A DNA stretch of 64,000 nt from Periweissella fabaria (GCF_918814575.1 NZ_CAKKNS010000002.1:124001-188000), one strand, 5' to 3'. Shown: positions 7,864 to 18,064, numbered from the stretch's first letter. Numbers and translations are program-made. Notes: generated from the sequence alone by a model not told the origin.

Positions 7864-9518
7864 TTTGGGTTCGCGATGTCGTAATTATTGCATTTATTTG
7901 TTTATTAGCAATGCCAATTGGAAGCTATATTTATCGGGTTTTAAATGGTGAGCGGACCTGGTTAACACCTGTGGTACAACCACTTGAATGTTTAATTTAT
8001 CGAGGGTTAGGATACCACGATAACCAACCAACTGCCATGTCGGCTAAAACGTATGGCGGTGCGGTACTTAGTATTAGTAGCTTAAGTTTTATCGTTGTAT
8101 TTGGCTTACAATTACTACAAAAATGGTTACCTTTAAACCCGAATCATGTTGGGAACGTTAAGTGGGATTTGGCATTTAATACCGCCGTTAGTTTTGTCAC
8201 TAATACTAATTGGCAAGCCTATAGTGGTGAAACCACGATGTCATATTTAACGCAAATAATTGCCTTGACCACCCAAAATTTCTTATCACCAGCAGTGGGT
8301 GTGGCGTCTTTATTAGTGATTATGCGTGGCTTTAAACACACTCATGCGACAACGGTGGGAAATTTTTGGCAAGATATTATCCGGTTCATTTTATACGTAT
8401 TAATGCCACTGGCTTTTGTGCTTGCAATTATAATTATTGCTTGCGGTGGGTTCCAAACCTTACACGCTAATATTGAAGCCGGTCGGACGCTAATTCCCCT
8501 TGGACCAGCGGCTAGCCAATATGCCATTTCATTACTTGGTAGTAATGGTGGAGGCTTCTTTGGGGCTAACGGAGCGATTGCGTTTAGTAACCCCAATGCA
8601 CTCAGTAATTTCTTTGAAATGGTGGCCATTTTGTTAGTACCAGCCGCATTAGTTGTGACGTTTGGTCGGTTTACTGAAAAACGCCAAGCTCGATTAATTT
8701 TTACCGTGATGTTAATATTTTTAAGTTTAGCGATTATCGGGACAACTTTAGCTGAATTACACACGGGCATTAAATTTGCGGGCGTTACTGGAACCAGCGT
8801 CTTAGAAGGCAAGAATGTCATCAATGGCATCGGTAATTCAAGTCTTTGGACGGCACTTTCAACGGCGGTATCAAGTGGCTCAGTTAATGCTAATTTGGAT
8901 AGTTTTACCGCTTTAGGTGGTTTGATTCCCTTATTATTAATTCAATTAGGTGAAATTATCTTTGGTGGGATTGGTTCTGGTTTGTATGGGATGTTGGCCT
9001 TTGTCCTCTTAACGGTCTTTATTAGTGGTTTAATGGTTGGTCGCACACCAGAATATTTAGGTAAGAAAATTGAACCATATGAAATGAAAATGGTCTCATT
9101 AGCCATTTTATTTCCCCCAATTCTGTCATTAATTGGGACGGCTATCGGGGTCAACTTACCGCATATTCAAGCTAACTTAACTAATCACGGTGCGCATGGG
9201 TTTACTGAAATTCTATATGCCTTTGCATCAATGGCTAATAATAATGGATCAGCTTTTGCTGGCTTTAACGCTAACCAAATTGGGGTTAACTTAGTTGGTG
9301 GTTTAGCGATGGCAGTAACCCGCTTTGTGCCATTAATTGCAATGATTTTAATGGGTGGAAGTTTGGCTACGAAGAAATTGGTTGCCAAGGGCGCCGGAAC
9401 ATTACGAACAGATACCGTTTTATTCGGTGTTTTGTTAATTTTTATTATCTTATTAATCGGGGCGTTAAACTTTGTGCCCGCACTAGTACTTGGCCCAATT
9501 GCCGATTTTTTAGGCTAA
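7860..9518 (+). CDS. kdpA: Potassium-transporting ATPase, K+-binding subunit KdpA
   Basis: 552-residue membrane channel subunit of the high-affinity Kdp system, binding and translocating K+. It belongs to the superfamily of K+ transporters with four pore loops, and all four selectivity-filter segments are visible: TNTNWQAY, SNGGGFFGANGA, GNSSLWTA and NNGSAFAGF. Length agrees with E. coli KdpA (557). About ten hydrophobic helices are evident. It overlaps kdpF by four bases and is followed after 24 bases by kdpB, so kdpFABC-DE is one transcript. Such operons are normally induced by K+ limitation through KdpDE, both encoded downstream here. Confidence 0.98.
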   Translation: MIWVRDVVIIAFICLLAMPIGSYIYRVLNGERTWLTPVVQPLECLIYRGLGYHDNQPTAMSAKTYGGAVLSISSLSFIVVFGLQLLQKWLPLNPNHVGNVKWDLAFNTAVSFVTNTNWQAYSGETTMSYLTQIIALTTQNFLSPAVGVASLLVIMRGFKHTHATTVGNFWQDIIRFILYVLMPLAFVLAIIIIACGGFQTLHANIEAGRTLIPLGPAASQYAISLLGSNGGGFFGANGAIAFSNPNALSNFFEMVAILLVPAALVVTFGRFTEKRQARLIFTVMLIFLSLAIIGTTLAELHTGIKFAGVTGTSVLEGKNVINGIGNSSLWTALSTAVSSGSVNANLDSFTALGGLIPLLLIQLGEIIFGGIGSGLYGMLAFVLLTVFISGLMVGRTPEYLGKKIEPYEMKMVSLAILFPPILSLIGTAIGVNLPHIQANLTNHGAHGFTEILYAFASMANNNGSAFAGFNANQIGVNLVGGLAMAVTRFVPLIAMILMGGSLATKKLVAKGAGTLRTDTVLFGVLLIFIILLIGALNFVPALVLGPIADFLG

Positions 9519-9542
9519 TGAGCGATATTTAGGAGTAGTAAC

Positions 9543-11558
9543 ATGGAAAATGTTGTTTTAGCAATCAAAAAACTTTCACCACGGGTTCAAGTGAAAAATC
9601 CGGTGATGTTTGTGGTCTATATTGGGGCCATTTTAATTAGTTTATTATTTGTGGCGGGCTTTATGGGGGTTAATCCTGGTAATGGAGCGTACACATTTAG
9701 TATTGCGATAATTTTGTGGTTAACTGTGCTATTTGCCAATTACGCCGATACCATCGCTGAAGGTCGCGGTCGGGCCCAAGCGGATAGTTTAAAAAAATCA
9801 AAACAAGATGTTGTGGCATATCGGCTTACAAATGAAGCAACCCAAGCCACAGAAGAAATCATTTCAAGTCAATTAGTGCCGGGGGATGTTGTCTTAGTGA
9901 CTGCTGGTCAACAAATTCCAATGGATGGGGAAGTCATTCAAGGTACTGCAGCAGTTGATGAAAGTGCTATTACTGGTGAATCTTCACCCGTTGTGCGGGA
10001 AGCTGGTGGTGACCGGAGTGCCGTTACCGGTGGAACAATGGTTTTGTCAGATGTTTTGGTGATTCGCATTACTGCTAAAGCCGGTGAAAGCTTTCTGGAT
10101 CAAATGATTAATATGATTGAAGGGGCGCAACGGAAAAAGACCCCGAATGAATTAGCGCTCCAAATTTTATTAGTAACGTTAACGATTATTTTTTTAATTG
10201 TTGTCGCAACTCTGTATCCGTTTAGTAATTTTGCAAATTACGCCGCTAATCAAACGGTTTCAGTAACTAATTTAACGGCCTTGCTAGTTTGTTTAGCCCC
10301 AACAACCATTGGTGCATTACTTTCAGCCATTGGGATATCAGGGATGAGCCGGCTAAACAAAGAAAACGTTATGGCTAAGAGTGGTCGGGCGATTGAAGCC
10401 GCTGGGGATGTCGATGTTTTATTACTTGATAAGACCGGTACGATTACTTTAGGAAATCGGCGGGCAGTGGCTTTATATCCGGTTAATGGGGTTGATGCCC
10501 AACAATTAGCAATGGGTGCTTTGTTATCTTCAATTGCTGATAGTACCCCGGAAGGTCGCAGTGTCGTTGAATTAGTCGCCGAACAATTTAAGTTAACGGC
10601 CGCTGACTATGACACAACTAACGCTGAATTTGTACCATTTACGGCCAAAACCCGGATGAGTGGGTTAGACCTTGATGATCATACCTACCGTAAAGGGGCG
10701 ACGGATTCAGTTAAAGCGTTTGTGGAAAGTAGTCACCACGCTTGGCCAACTGATACGGGTATGATTGCCGAACAAATTGCTAAAGATGGTGGTACGCCAT
10801 TAGTTGTGGTTGCCGATGGCGAAGTATTAGGTGTTATTCATCTTAAAGATATCATCAAAGAAGGTGTGCAAGAACAATTTGAAGCCCTTCGTAAAATGGG
10901 GATTAAATCCGTCATGATTACGGGTGATAATCCGTTAACGGCTGCAGCAATTGCCGCTGAGGCCGGCGTTGATGATTATATTGCGGAAGCCGTTCCTGAA
11001 TCGAAATTACAAGTGATTAAAGAATACCAAGAAAATGGGCACTTAGTTGCTATGACTGGGGATGGTACTAATGATGCGCCGGCATTAGCCCAAGCCGATG
11101 TTGCCGTGGCTATGAATACCGGAACCGTTGCGGCCAAAGAAGCCGGGAATATGATTGATCTTGATTCAAGTCCAACTAAATTAATTAAAATTGTTGGCGT
11201 TGGAAAACAACTTTTAATGACCCGTGGTGCGTTAACGACGTTTAGTGTGGCTAATGATGTGGCTAAATATTTCGCAATTTTACCAGCCTTGTTTGTCAGC
11301 GTATATCCACGCTTAAGCAGTTTGAATTTTATGCATTTAACTAGTCCCAAAACGGCGATTCTCTCAGCGTTGATTTACAATGCGTTAATTATTATTGCAT
11401 TGATTCCCATCGCATTACGGGGCGTTAAGTATAAGGAAATGAATGCTAACCAATTACTCCGACAAAATTTATTGATTTACGGACTCGGGGGCTTAGTCTT
11501 ACCATTTATCGTAATTAAAATTTTTGATATCGGATTAACTTTACTTGGAGTAAAATGA
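9543..11558 (+). CDS. kdpB: Potassium-transporting P-type ATPase subunit KdpB
   Basis: 671-residue P-type ATPase that powers KdpA. Landmarks: TGES in the actuator domain (residues 144-147), [13 protein letters not shown] in the fourth membrane helix, phosphorylation site DKTGT with Asp296, [10 protein letters not shown], and the hinge [11 protein letters not shown]. The serine of TGES, which in E. coli is phosphorylated to shut the pump, is present (Ser147). Length is close to the E. coli protein (682). AGGAG lies six bases before the ATG at 9543. The gene is part of kdpFABCDE, between kdpA and kdpC. Confidence 0.98.
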   Translation: MENVVLAIKKLSPRVQVKNPVMFVVYIGAILISLLFVAGFMGVNPGNGAYTFSIAIILWLTVLFANYADTIAEGRGRAQADSLKKSKQDVVAYRLTNEATQATEEIISSQLVPGDVVLVTAGQQIPMDGEVIQGTAAVDESAITGESSPVVREAGGDRSAVTGGTMVLSDVLVIRITAKAGESFLDQMINMIEGAQRKKTPNELALQILLVTLTIIFLIVVATLYPFSNFANYAANQTVSVTNLTALLVCLAPTTIGALLSAIGISGMSRLNKENVMAKSGRAIEAAGDVDVLLLDKTGTITLGNRRAVALYPVNGVDAQQLAMGALLSSIADSTPEGRSVVELVAEQFKLTAADYDTTNAEFVPFTAKTRMSGLDLDDHTYRKGATDSVKAFVESSHHAWPTDTGMIAEQIAKDGGTPLVVVADGEVLGVIHLKDIIKEGVQEQFEALRKMGIKSVMITGDNPLTAAAIAAEAGVDDYIAEAVPESKLQVIKEYQENGHLVAMTGDGTNDAPALAQADVAVAMNTGTVAAKEAGNMIDLDSSPTKLIKIVGVGKQLLMTRGALTTFSVANDVAKYFAILPALFVSVYPRLSSLNFMHLTSPKTAILSALIYNALIIIALIPIALRGVKYKEMNANQLLRQNLLIYGLGGLVLPFIVIKIFDIGLTLLGVK

Positions 11559-11569
11559 GGTAATTAAAA

Positions 11570-12106
11570 GTGAAAGTTTTATTTAAGCAAGCAGCTATTC
11601 TTATCGGCTGCCTAATTATTGGAACCTTAGTATATACTGGGATTACAACGGTGGTTGCGCAAACGGTATTTCATCAATCAGCCAATGGTAGTTTGATTTA
11701 TCAAAATAACCATGTTACTGGTTCGAAATTAATCGCAACGGATACTGTTAACCCTAAATTATTTGTTGGTCGGGTGAATGTTGCCAGTAATTTAGCTCCC
11801 AACAGTCGGACTGAAAAAGCTGCGGTTGCCAAACGAGTGGCCCAATTACGTGCCCTTGATCCAACTAATAAGCAACCAATTCCGGTTGACTTAGTAACTG
11901 GTTCAGCCAGTGGGAGTGATCCGTATATTAGTGTTGCGGCAGCTAAGTACCAAATTACACGGATTGCCCATGCTAATAATTTAAGTACGGCGCAAGTCCA
12001 AACAATCATTAAGGATGCGACCACCAGTCGTTTAAGTAATTTATTAGGTACACCGGCTGTTAATATTGTTACAGCTAATTTGGCATTACAAGCAAGTGTT
12101 AAGTAA
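11570..12106 (+). CDS. kdpC: Potassium-transporting ATPase subunit KdpC
   Basis: 178-residue accessory subunit with one N-terminal membrane helix (about residues 7-32) and an extracytoplasmic domain; it helps assemble KdpABC. The family pattern is visible: SANGSLI near residue 38, then the SGSDPYISVAAAKYQITRIA block and LNLALQ-like end. The gene starts with GTG at 11570, preceded by GAGG nine bases upstream and 11 bases after kdpB. Slightly shorter than E. coli KdpC (190) but with all conserved blocks. Confidence 0.96.
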   Translation: MKVLFKQAAILIGCLIIGTLVYTGITTVVAQTVFHQSANGSLIYQNNHVTGSKLIATDTVNPKLFVGRVNVASNLAPNSRTEKAAVAKRVAQLRALDPTNKQPIPVDLVTGSASGSDPYISVAAAKYQITRIAHANNLSTAQVQTIIKDATTSRLSNLLGTPAVNIVTANLALQASVK

Positions 12107-12121
12107 GAATAGAGGTTGAAA

Positions 12122-14737
12122 ATGGTTAAAGATGCCCGCACATGGCTAGATGAAATTAATGCTTCGGCAACTAAACGCGGTCGATTGAAAATTTTCTTAG
12201 GATATGCTGCGGGAGTTGGTAAAACCTATCGGATGCTCGAAGAAGGTCATGCCTTATTAGAGGCGGGTGTTGATGTTGTTATTGGGTATATCGAAACCCA
12301 TCAACGGGTTGAAACCCAAGCATTAGTTGCCGGTTTTGAAGTTGTGACTGGTACTGATCATCAGTATCGGGAAACGGTTATTACTGAGTTATCAGTTAAA
12401 AACATTATTGTGCGCCAACCAGATGTGGTTATCATTGATGAATTGGCGCATACCAATAGTAGTTCATGGAATCGAAAACGATATCAAGATATTGAAGAAA
12501 TTTTATCTTCAGGAATTTCGGTTTATACGGCCTTAAACGTCCAACATCTGGAAAGTTTACATGAATTAATTAAGTTAATTACGAATGTTGATGTTAAAGA
12601 AACGGTGCCGGATAGTTTTATTACCCAAGCGGATAATTTAGAATTAATCGATATTGAACCACGGGTTCTTTTAAATCGCTTAGAAGCCGGGAAAATATAT
12701 CGTAAATTGCAAGCTCAATTAGCGGCGCAAAATTTCTTTAAACTGGCGCATTTAACGCAATTACGTGAAATTGCCTTACAACAAGTTACGCGCCAAGTTA
12801 GTCAGCATAATTCAAAAAATGGCCAGCAAACACGGCACTTTTTAGTGGCTATCAGCGAATCACCGAATGCAATTAATGCCATCCATTGGGCCTATCGGCA
12901 AGCCCAGGCTTTTGATGCACCATGGACGGCGGTCTATGTTAATACCCATGAGCATTATTTACCCACGGATACTTTAAAAGCCAATTTAAAAGTGGTTCAA
13001 GAATTGGGTGGGGAAGTCGCCATGCTAACTGGCGCATCGGTTAGTGATGCTTTAATTCAATACATGCAAGAAATTAAAATTTCTAATTTAGTGATTGGTA
13101 AGCATACGCAACGTAATTGGCAGGGCATCTTTCAACAAAATATTGAAGGTAAAATTATGAATGCGATTCCATTTGTGGATATTCAGATTATCCCGGGAAT
13201 TACGCAACCAACTACTTGGCAGGCCCGTTGGTTACCAATTCGTAACAAATTAAAACAAATTCAGATGACTGATTTTGTAGTTGCGGGAACTTTTTTAATG
13301 TTAGCCACCGTGGTTAATTTGATGTTGCATAGTTTAGTAGCCGAAAATTCGATTAAAATCATGGTTTATTTTAGTGCGGTGGTACTAATATCACGCTTTA
13401 CGAAGGGGTATGTAGCTGGAATTATTAGCAGTTTAGTTAGTGTCGCGTTATTTGATTATTTATTTGTGCAACCGGTGTTTTCATTAAAAATTGCCCAAAG
13501 TTACTATGGGATTGTCTTTGTGATCATGATTGTGACGACTAATATTATTAGTGGTTTAACGTCAAAATTAACGGCGCAAATGAAATATTCCGTTAAGGAA
13601 GCCAAGCGTAGTGCAATTCTATCTGACTTGAGTACGACATTAATTGGTTTAAATGAACCCCAAGCGATGAGTCAAAAATTGGCCGATGTTTTAAGTGAAT
13701 ATTTTGGCCATCACGTGCAAATTTATTATAGCCGTAATCAATCCGTTGTCAGTCACCACTCACAAACGCAAGAATTTGTATTAGACGCGAATAACCATGA
13801 AATAATTCAGTGGGTTTGGCACCATAATCAGGCCGCTGGGAACGGCACGGAAACCTTAAGTGGCCGTAAATTATTTTACTTACCCATCAGTTTTAAGCAA
13901 CGTCCCTTAGCCGTTTTAGTTGTTAATGGCCGTGAATTTAATTATCGGGAACGGTTAGAATTAGGCATATTTTTGTTTCCATTAGCCTTAGCGCTAGATA
14001 ATTATTATTTAGAGCAAGAGAAACACCGAATTGCGCTTGATAATGCCAATAATCAATTAAAAAGTGATTTATTACGGTCAATTTCACACGATTTGCGCAC
14101 GCCGATAACGAGTATTATTGCGAGCACTGATCATTTATTAACTAGGGATAATTTAACCGCTGATGATCAATTATTACTTAAAAATATCAATAAAGAATCT
14201 AATTGGTTGGTTCAAATGATTGAAAATATTTTGACAATTACTAAAATTAGCCAGGGAAAGGTTAACTTAAAGCGCACGCCAGAGGTCTTAGAAGACGTCA
14301 TTTTTGCAGCTGAAGAAAAATTTAAGTGGATTAATCCGGGTTTTAAAATGCAATTCAAAGTTCCTGATCAGTTAATTTGGTTAGACATTGATAATAATTT
14401 ATTTCAACAAGTGCTAATAAATCTGTTTGATAATGCCCAAAAACATGGGGATGACAGTCAGGTCGTTAATGTTTTGGTACGGCCACATCTAACCACGGTT
14501 GATATCGTAATCCAAAACTACGGCGCACACTTTTCAGAACAACAGATGCAGCAGCTAGGGAGGATTCAATCAGAATTGAATAGTCAAAAATTAGATAAAA
14601 AACGGGGCTTAGGAATTGGATTATTCTTATGTCAAACCATCATTCACTTACATCATGGTCAATTGACGTTTAGTAATTGGCAAGCAGGACCGCAAGTGAT
14701 TATTACATTACCCATCAAGGAGCCAAGTGATGCTTAA
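12122..14737 (+). CDS. kdpD: Sensor histidine kinase KdpD
   Basis: 871-residue sensor kinase for K+ limitation. Order of domains: KdpD N-terminal domain with Walker A GYAAGVGKT (27-35) and DELAHTN Walker B; universal-stress-protein domain (about 235-365); four membrane helices (about 382-480); GAF-like region; dimerisation helix with His656 in SISHDLRTP; and HATPase domain ending GLGIGLFLC. The USP domain carries AISES (243-247), exactly 20 residues, then WTAVY (268-272), matching the c-di-AMP signature described for S. aureus KdpD, where the ligand represses kdp. ATG 12122 has AGAGG upstream; the TTG at 12116 overlaps that site. Overlaps kdpE by eight bases. Confidence 0.97.
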   Translation: MVKDARTWLDEINASATKRGRLKIFLGYAAGVGKTYRMLEEGHALLEAGVDVVIGYIETHQRVETQALVAGFEVVTGTDHQYRETVITELSVKNIIVRQPDVVIIDELAHTNSSSWNRKRYQDIEEILSSGISVYTALNVQHLESLHELIKLITNVDVKETVPDSFITQADNLELIDIEPRVLLNRLEAGKIYRKLQAQLAAQNFFKLAHLTQLREIALQQVTRQVSQHNSKNGQQTRHFLVAISESPNAINAIHWAYRQAQAFDAPWTAVYVNTHEHYLPTDTLKANLKVVQELGGEVAMLTGASVSDALIQYMQEIKISNLVIGKHTQRNWQGIFQQNIEGKIMNAIPFVDIQIIPGITQPTTWQARWLPIRNKLKQIQMTDFVVAGTFLMLATVVNLMLHSLVAENSIKIMVYFSAVVLISRFTKGYVAGIISSLVSVALFDYLFVQPVFSLKIAQSYYGIVFVIMIVTTNIISGLTSKLTAQMKYSVKEAKRSAILSDLSTTLIGLNEPQAMSQKLADVLSEYFGHHVQIYYSRNQSVVSHHSQTQEFVLDANNHEIIQWVWHHNQAAGNGTETLSGRKLFYLPISFKQRPLAVLVVNGREFNYRERLELGIFLFPLALALDNYYLEQEKHRIALDNANNQLKSDLLRSISHDLRTPITSIIASTDHLLTRDNLTADDQLLLKNINKESNWLVQMIENILTITKISQGKVNLKRTPEVLEDVIFAAEEKFKWINPGFKMQFKVPDQLIWLDIDNNLFQQVLINLFDNAQKHGDDSQVVNVLVRPHLTTVDIVIQNYGAHFSEQQMQQLGRIQSELNSQKLDKKRGLGIGLFLCQTIIHLHHGQLTFSNWQAGPQVIITLPIKEPSDA

Positions 14738-15437
14738 AAAAACGATGTTAGTCATTGAAGACGATCAATCAATTCAAGATATTCTCAAGTTAACTTTGCA
14801 TACGGCTAATTTTGAAGTTTTACAAGCCTTTAATGGTGCCCAAGCGCAAAATTTGTTACAAGCAGCGAAGGTCGATTTAATCATTTTAGACTTAGGGTTA
14901 CCAGATATTGATGGGGCCGAATTATTAGTGCAATTACGCAAGACAACCGCCGTTCCGGTGCTTGTCTTGACTGCACGAACAGAGATTAATGATAAATTAA
15001 CGTTATTTAGCAACGGGGCCGATGATTATATCACCAAACCTTTTGAAGAAGCTGAATTGGTAGCTCGCGTAATGGCCATTATGAAGCGGACGTACAATGT
15101 GACAGGGTATGGCCGAGGCTCATACCAAAGTGGTGCGCTAGTAATCAATTTAGAACAACAGGTCGTTTATAAGGATAATCAAGAATTACATTTGACCAAA
15201 AATGAATATGCCTTATTAAGCAGCTTATTACAAAACCCGCAAGTCGTAATGGATTATGCCACATTAATTAAAAATGTTTGGGGTGCCCAAACATTACCAA
15301 CCCAAAATGAAACTTTAAGGGTAACCACGGCGAATTTACGGCGAAAACTCGGCACATATCAAGACGAGCAATATATTGGGACCGATATTGGTGTTGGTTA
15401 TCGTTGGAAGTTGGATACTCAGATGACGGAAGTTTAA
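14730..15437 (+). CDS. kdpE: Response regulator KdpE
   Basis: 235-residue OmpR-type response regulator, partner of KdpD. Receiver domain with acidic pair Glu10-Asp11-Asp12, phosphoacceptor Asp54 in LIILDLGLPD, switch Thr in VLTART and Lys in YITKPF; winged-helix DNA-binding domain from about residue 125, with the LTKNEYALLSSLLQNP and TLRVTTANLRRKLG segments. ATG 14730 follows AAGGAG and overlaps the kdpD end; a GTG at 14727 is in frame but worse spaced. When phosphorylated it should activate the kdp promoter upstream of kdpF. No clear terminator follows within 40 bases. Confidence 0.96.
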   Translation: MLKKTMLVIEDDQSIQDILKLTLHTANFEVLQAFNGAQAQNLLQAAKVDLIILDLGLPDIDGAELLVQLRKTTAVPVLVLTARTEINDKLTLFSNGADDYITKPFEEAELVARVMAIMKRTYNVTGYGRGSYQSGALVINLEQQVVYKDNQELHLTKNEYALLSSLLQNPQVVMDYATLIKNVWGAQTLPTQNETLRVTTANLRRKLGTYQDEQYIGTDIGVGYRWKLDTQMTEV

Positions 15438-15524
15438 TTTACCAGGCAATCAAAGTTAAAGCCCCCCAATTGTTGATAACAACAGGTATAATGGAGTTAC
15501 AAAATTATATTCGGAGGGTTTGGT

Positions 15525-16160
15525 ATGAAAGTGGTTATTTTCGGTGGCTCAGGTTTTTTAGGAACAGGACTTGTAACGCAACTATTAAAGGATCCGGCAA
15601 ATGAAATAACCATTATTTCACGCCACGATAAACCAGATAGTCAACCTAAAACAGTAGCTTGGGTTAAAAGTGATTTATTACGCGATGCAAATTGGCATCA
15701 AAGTGTTCAAGCGGCCGATTGGGTTATTGATTGCATTGGGATTTTACTGCCTAACTGGAAGCATCACGTTACCTATCGCAACGGGATTTTTCGTCCAGCC
15801 CAAGTTATCATTGATTTTTTAACGATTTTACCGATCGAAAGCCGGCCTAAATTTATGTTCATTTCAGCTAATCGCAGCCCATTTTTTATGGCACCATACA
15901 TGCATGCCAAACGCCAAGTTGAGCAGTTAACGACAAAATTACCGGCAGAGCAAGTCAAAATTGTTTATCCAACAGTCATGTATGATCGATCACGACCATA
16001 TAGTGTTGTCATGGCATTAGGAATGGGCATTTTAACTTTAATTCCCGGGATCAAGATGCTAATGCGCGGCTTTGAACCGATGAAGCGTAGTCAAGCAACA
16101 AGTGAGATTGTGAAATTATTACATGGCGAAAAGTCGTTCATTGCAGCTCGACGTAAATGA
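15525..16160 (+). CDS. NAD(P)-binding atypical SDR/NmrA-like protein
   Basis: 211-residue Rossmann-fold protein. The dinucleotide-binding motif FGGSGFLGTGL lies at residues 6-16, and the first half follows the complex-I-39kD-like/atypical short-chain dehydrogenase pattern (ADWVIDCIGI at about 67-76, MHAKRQVEQ at about 127). The Tyr-x-x-x-Lys pair appears as YMHAK. The C-terminal part has a short hydrophobic stretch (ALGMGILTLIPGIKML). Substrate unknown; such proteins are redox sensors or reductases. GGAGG lies eight bases before the ATG, and TATAAT at 15487-15492 gives it a possible own promoter, so it is probably not part of the kdp operon. Followed by a terminator. Confidence 0.8.
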   Translation: MKVVIFGGSGFLGTGLVTQLLKDPANEITIISRHDKPDSQPKTVAWVKSDLLRDANWHQSVQAADWVIDCIGILLPNWKHHVTYRNGIFRPAQVIIDFLTILPIESRPKFMFISANRSPFFMAPYMHAKRQVEQLTTKLPAEQVKIVYPTVMYDRSRPYSVVMALGMGILTLIPGIKMLMRGFEPMKRSQATSEIVKLLHGEKSFIAARRK

Positions 16161-16204
16161 TTTAGTACAGGTACCTAAAATTAATTTTTTAAAATAGTGA
16201 CCAA

Positions 16205-16243
16205 AAAAGGACCAAAGATGGTTAACTTTTGGTCCTTTTTGTT
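16205..16243 (+). terminator. Bidirectional terminator between the SDR gene and amtB
   Basis: Stem AAAAGGACCAAA / TTTGGTCCTTTT with T and A runs on both sides, between the converging genes ending at 16160 and 16282. Confidence 0.93.
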
Positions 16244-16281
16244 GATTAAATATTTTCCTGTAACAGGATTGATAATATTAA

Positions 16282-17529
16282 TTATGAATTTTGTTTGGCC
16301 CGGACATGTTGACTAAATTGCGGTGAACTAATAATACTAATGTATTCTCCATGTAGTTCGTGGTCAATACCATTTTGTTCAACACTAGCTGGAATACGTA
16401 ATGGAATAATCAGGCTAATTAGTTTACCAATTAGCCATGTTATGCCAGCTGCCAAAATTACAGTTAAGATAATTGCCAAAATTTGGATACCTAGTTGTTT
16501 GAATGAACCTGTTGCAACTAAACCATGAAAATCCTTTTGTGCAAATATGGCTGTAAGTAAGCCACCAACAATCCCACCGATGCCATGAAAGCCAAATGCA
16601 TCCAAGGTATCATCATATTGAAATTTAGTTTTTAAGTAATCTACTAAGAAATAGACAATAGGGACAGCAATGATACCCATTAAAATTGCACTTGTTGGGG
16701 TAACAAAGCCTGCTGCCGGTGTAATAACGACTAACCCAACTAACCCCCCAGATAGGGCGGCAGAAATGCGTGCTTTACCCGTTTTAACAAAATCAATGAC
16801 AAACCACGTTGTTAGGGCTGCAGCAGCTGCAATATTAGTATTAATAAATGCTAAGATGGCCGTTTCATTAATTGCTAGTGCAGAACCGCTGTTAAAACCA
16901 AACCAACCAAACCAAAGTAAGGCGGCCCCAATAAGCACATGTGAAATGTTATCAGGGGTACTACTTTCGGTGCTGAAATGTTGGCGGCGACCAACTAAAA
17001 TGGCTAAGGTTAATCCAGAAACCCCCGAAGAAATATGGACAACATCTCCACCAGCAAAATCAAGGGCGCCCATTTTTTGGAGGATACCACCACCCCAAAC
17101 CATGTGTGCAAGCGGGACGTAGACTAAAATGAGCCATAATGGGATAAATAGCAAGATTGCTTTTAAGTTCATCCGTCCGACAACTGATCCGGTGATAATA
17201 GCGACGGTAATGATGGCAAACATCCCTTGAAATAGCATGAAAGCAGCATCGGGAATATGTAAGTTTAACGTGGAATGATTATATGCAAGGTTGTTTAGGA
17301 GAAAATGGTGCAAGTTTCCAATAATTAAACCTTGGCCCGAAAAAGCTAAGCTATAGCCTAAAATAACCCAGACTAGTGGGACAATTCCTAACACAATAAT
17401 AGAAAGAAAAACGGTATTACTTGCAAAATTCCGATTAGCAAGGCCACCATAAAATAACGCGAGCCCAGGGGTCATTAACCAAACCAGGGCAGCTGAGACT
17501 AAAATCCAAACGACATCACTCGTATTCAT
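16282..17529 (-). CDS. amtB: Ammonium transporter Amt
   Basis: 415-residue membrane channel for ammonium/ammonia, about eleven helices. Family blocks: ALFYGGLANRNFASN near residue 30, the first pore histidine in DVVHISSGVSGL, WFGWFGFNSGSAL, and the second pore histidine in DAFGFHGIGGIVGG. The start at 17529 has GGGAG upstream; a frame to 17559 adds ten residues with no ribosome site. Usually amtB is paired with a glnK/PII gene that regulates it; none is adjacent here, as its neighbour downstream is convergent and upstream is the divergent khpA operon. Confidence 0.96.
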   Translation of the reverse strand: MNTSDVVWILVSAALVWLMTPGLALFYGGLANRNFASNTVFLSIIVLGIVPLVWVILGYSLAFSGQGLIIGNLHHFLLNNLAYNHSTLNLHIPDAAFMLFQGMFAIITVAIITGSVVGRMNLKAILLFIPLWLILVYVPLAHMVWGGGILQKMGALDFAGGDVVHISSGVSGLTLAILVGRRQHFSTESSTPDNISHVLIGAALLWFGWFGFNSGSALAINETAILAFINTNIAAAAALTTWFVIDFVKTGKARISAALSGGLVGLVVITPAAGFVTPTSAILMGIIAVPIVYFLVDYLKTKFQYDDTLDAFGFHGIGGIVGGLLTAIFAQKDFHGLVATGSFKQLGIQILAIILTVILAAGITWLIGKLISLIIPLRIPASVEQNGIDHELHGEYISIISSPQFSQHVRAKQNS

Positions 17530-17706
17530 AATGTTTTTCTCCCATCTGTAAAAAAGCAAGTATTTAAGTTACTAAATAGCATAATGAATATGTTAAAAAA
17601 TTTATATACTTTATGTCAGCAAAACTAACACTATTGTTAATTTATGACAGGTTGGATAAGCATAATATTAGAAGTTTTACTATGAAAAATGCAGTCCCAA
17701 GTGAAA

Positions 17707-17718
17707 ATATGTTACAAT
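17707..17718 (+). promoter_or_regulatory. Extended -10 promoter before khpA-rimM-trmD
   Basis: TATGTTACAAT-type element (TG-extended -10) in the amtB/khpA intergenic region, embedded in a small palindrome GTTACAATAGTAAC. A clear -35 is lacking. Confidence 0.45.
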
Positions 17719-17809
17719 AGTAACTTATGAAATAGGCCTAAATAAAGGCTTGTCCAATTTGAATTAATAAACAAGGAGCTCATTTTGAGCATTTTTGGTA
17801 AAATATAAA

Positions 17810-18064
17810 ATGAACGAAGAAGCACTAAGAAATTTAGTAAGTACGATTATTAAACCGTTAATTTCAAAACCTGATGTAATGACCATTACATTAACTGAAT
17901 CGACTACGACCGTTAGCTGTGTTGTTTCTGTCGATGCCACTGATTTGGGTAAGTTAATTGGCTATGGTGGGACAACTATTCATGCCATTCGCGAATTAAT
18001 ATTTTCAGCTCATTTGAGTGCTGGTAAAAAAGTGTATATCGAAATAGAAGCACTAAAAAAGTAA
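17810..18064 (+). CDS. khpA: KH-domain RNA-binding protein KhpA
   Basis: 84-residue single KH-domain protein (YlqC/KhpA) that binds RNA, usually with KhpB, and affects cell size and wall synthesis in other lactobacilli and streptococci. The GxxG loop is seen as IGYGG around residue 51-55, and the family ends with the strand KVYIEIEAL. The ATG at 17810 matches the usual N-terminus; it lacks a close ribosome site, while AAGGAG at 17773 instead precedes an in-frame-independent seven-codon mini-frame (17785-17808) that stops two bases before this ATG, suggesting coupling. Normally rpsP lies just upstream; here it is absent and amtB takes its place. rimM follows after 19 bases. Confidence 0.93.
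   Translation: MNEEALRNLVSTIIKPLISKPDVMTITLTESTTTVSCVVSVDATDLGKLIGYGGTTIHAIRELIFSAHLSAGKKVYIEIEALKK

Noticed and set aside
8342-8830. Long minus-strand frame inside kdpA
   Set aside because: Antisense shadow of kdpA with no ribosome site; similar shadows exist in kdpB, dapH, amtB and treB.
15470-15484. TTGTTGATAACAAC palindrome before the SDR gene as an operator
   Set aside because: Short, common in AT-rich DNA, and too close to TATAAT (11 bases) to be a -35; no second copy seen.
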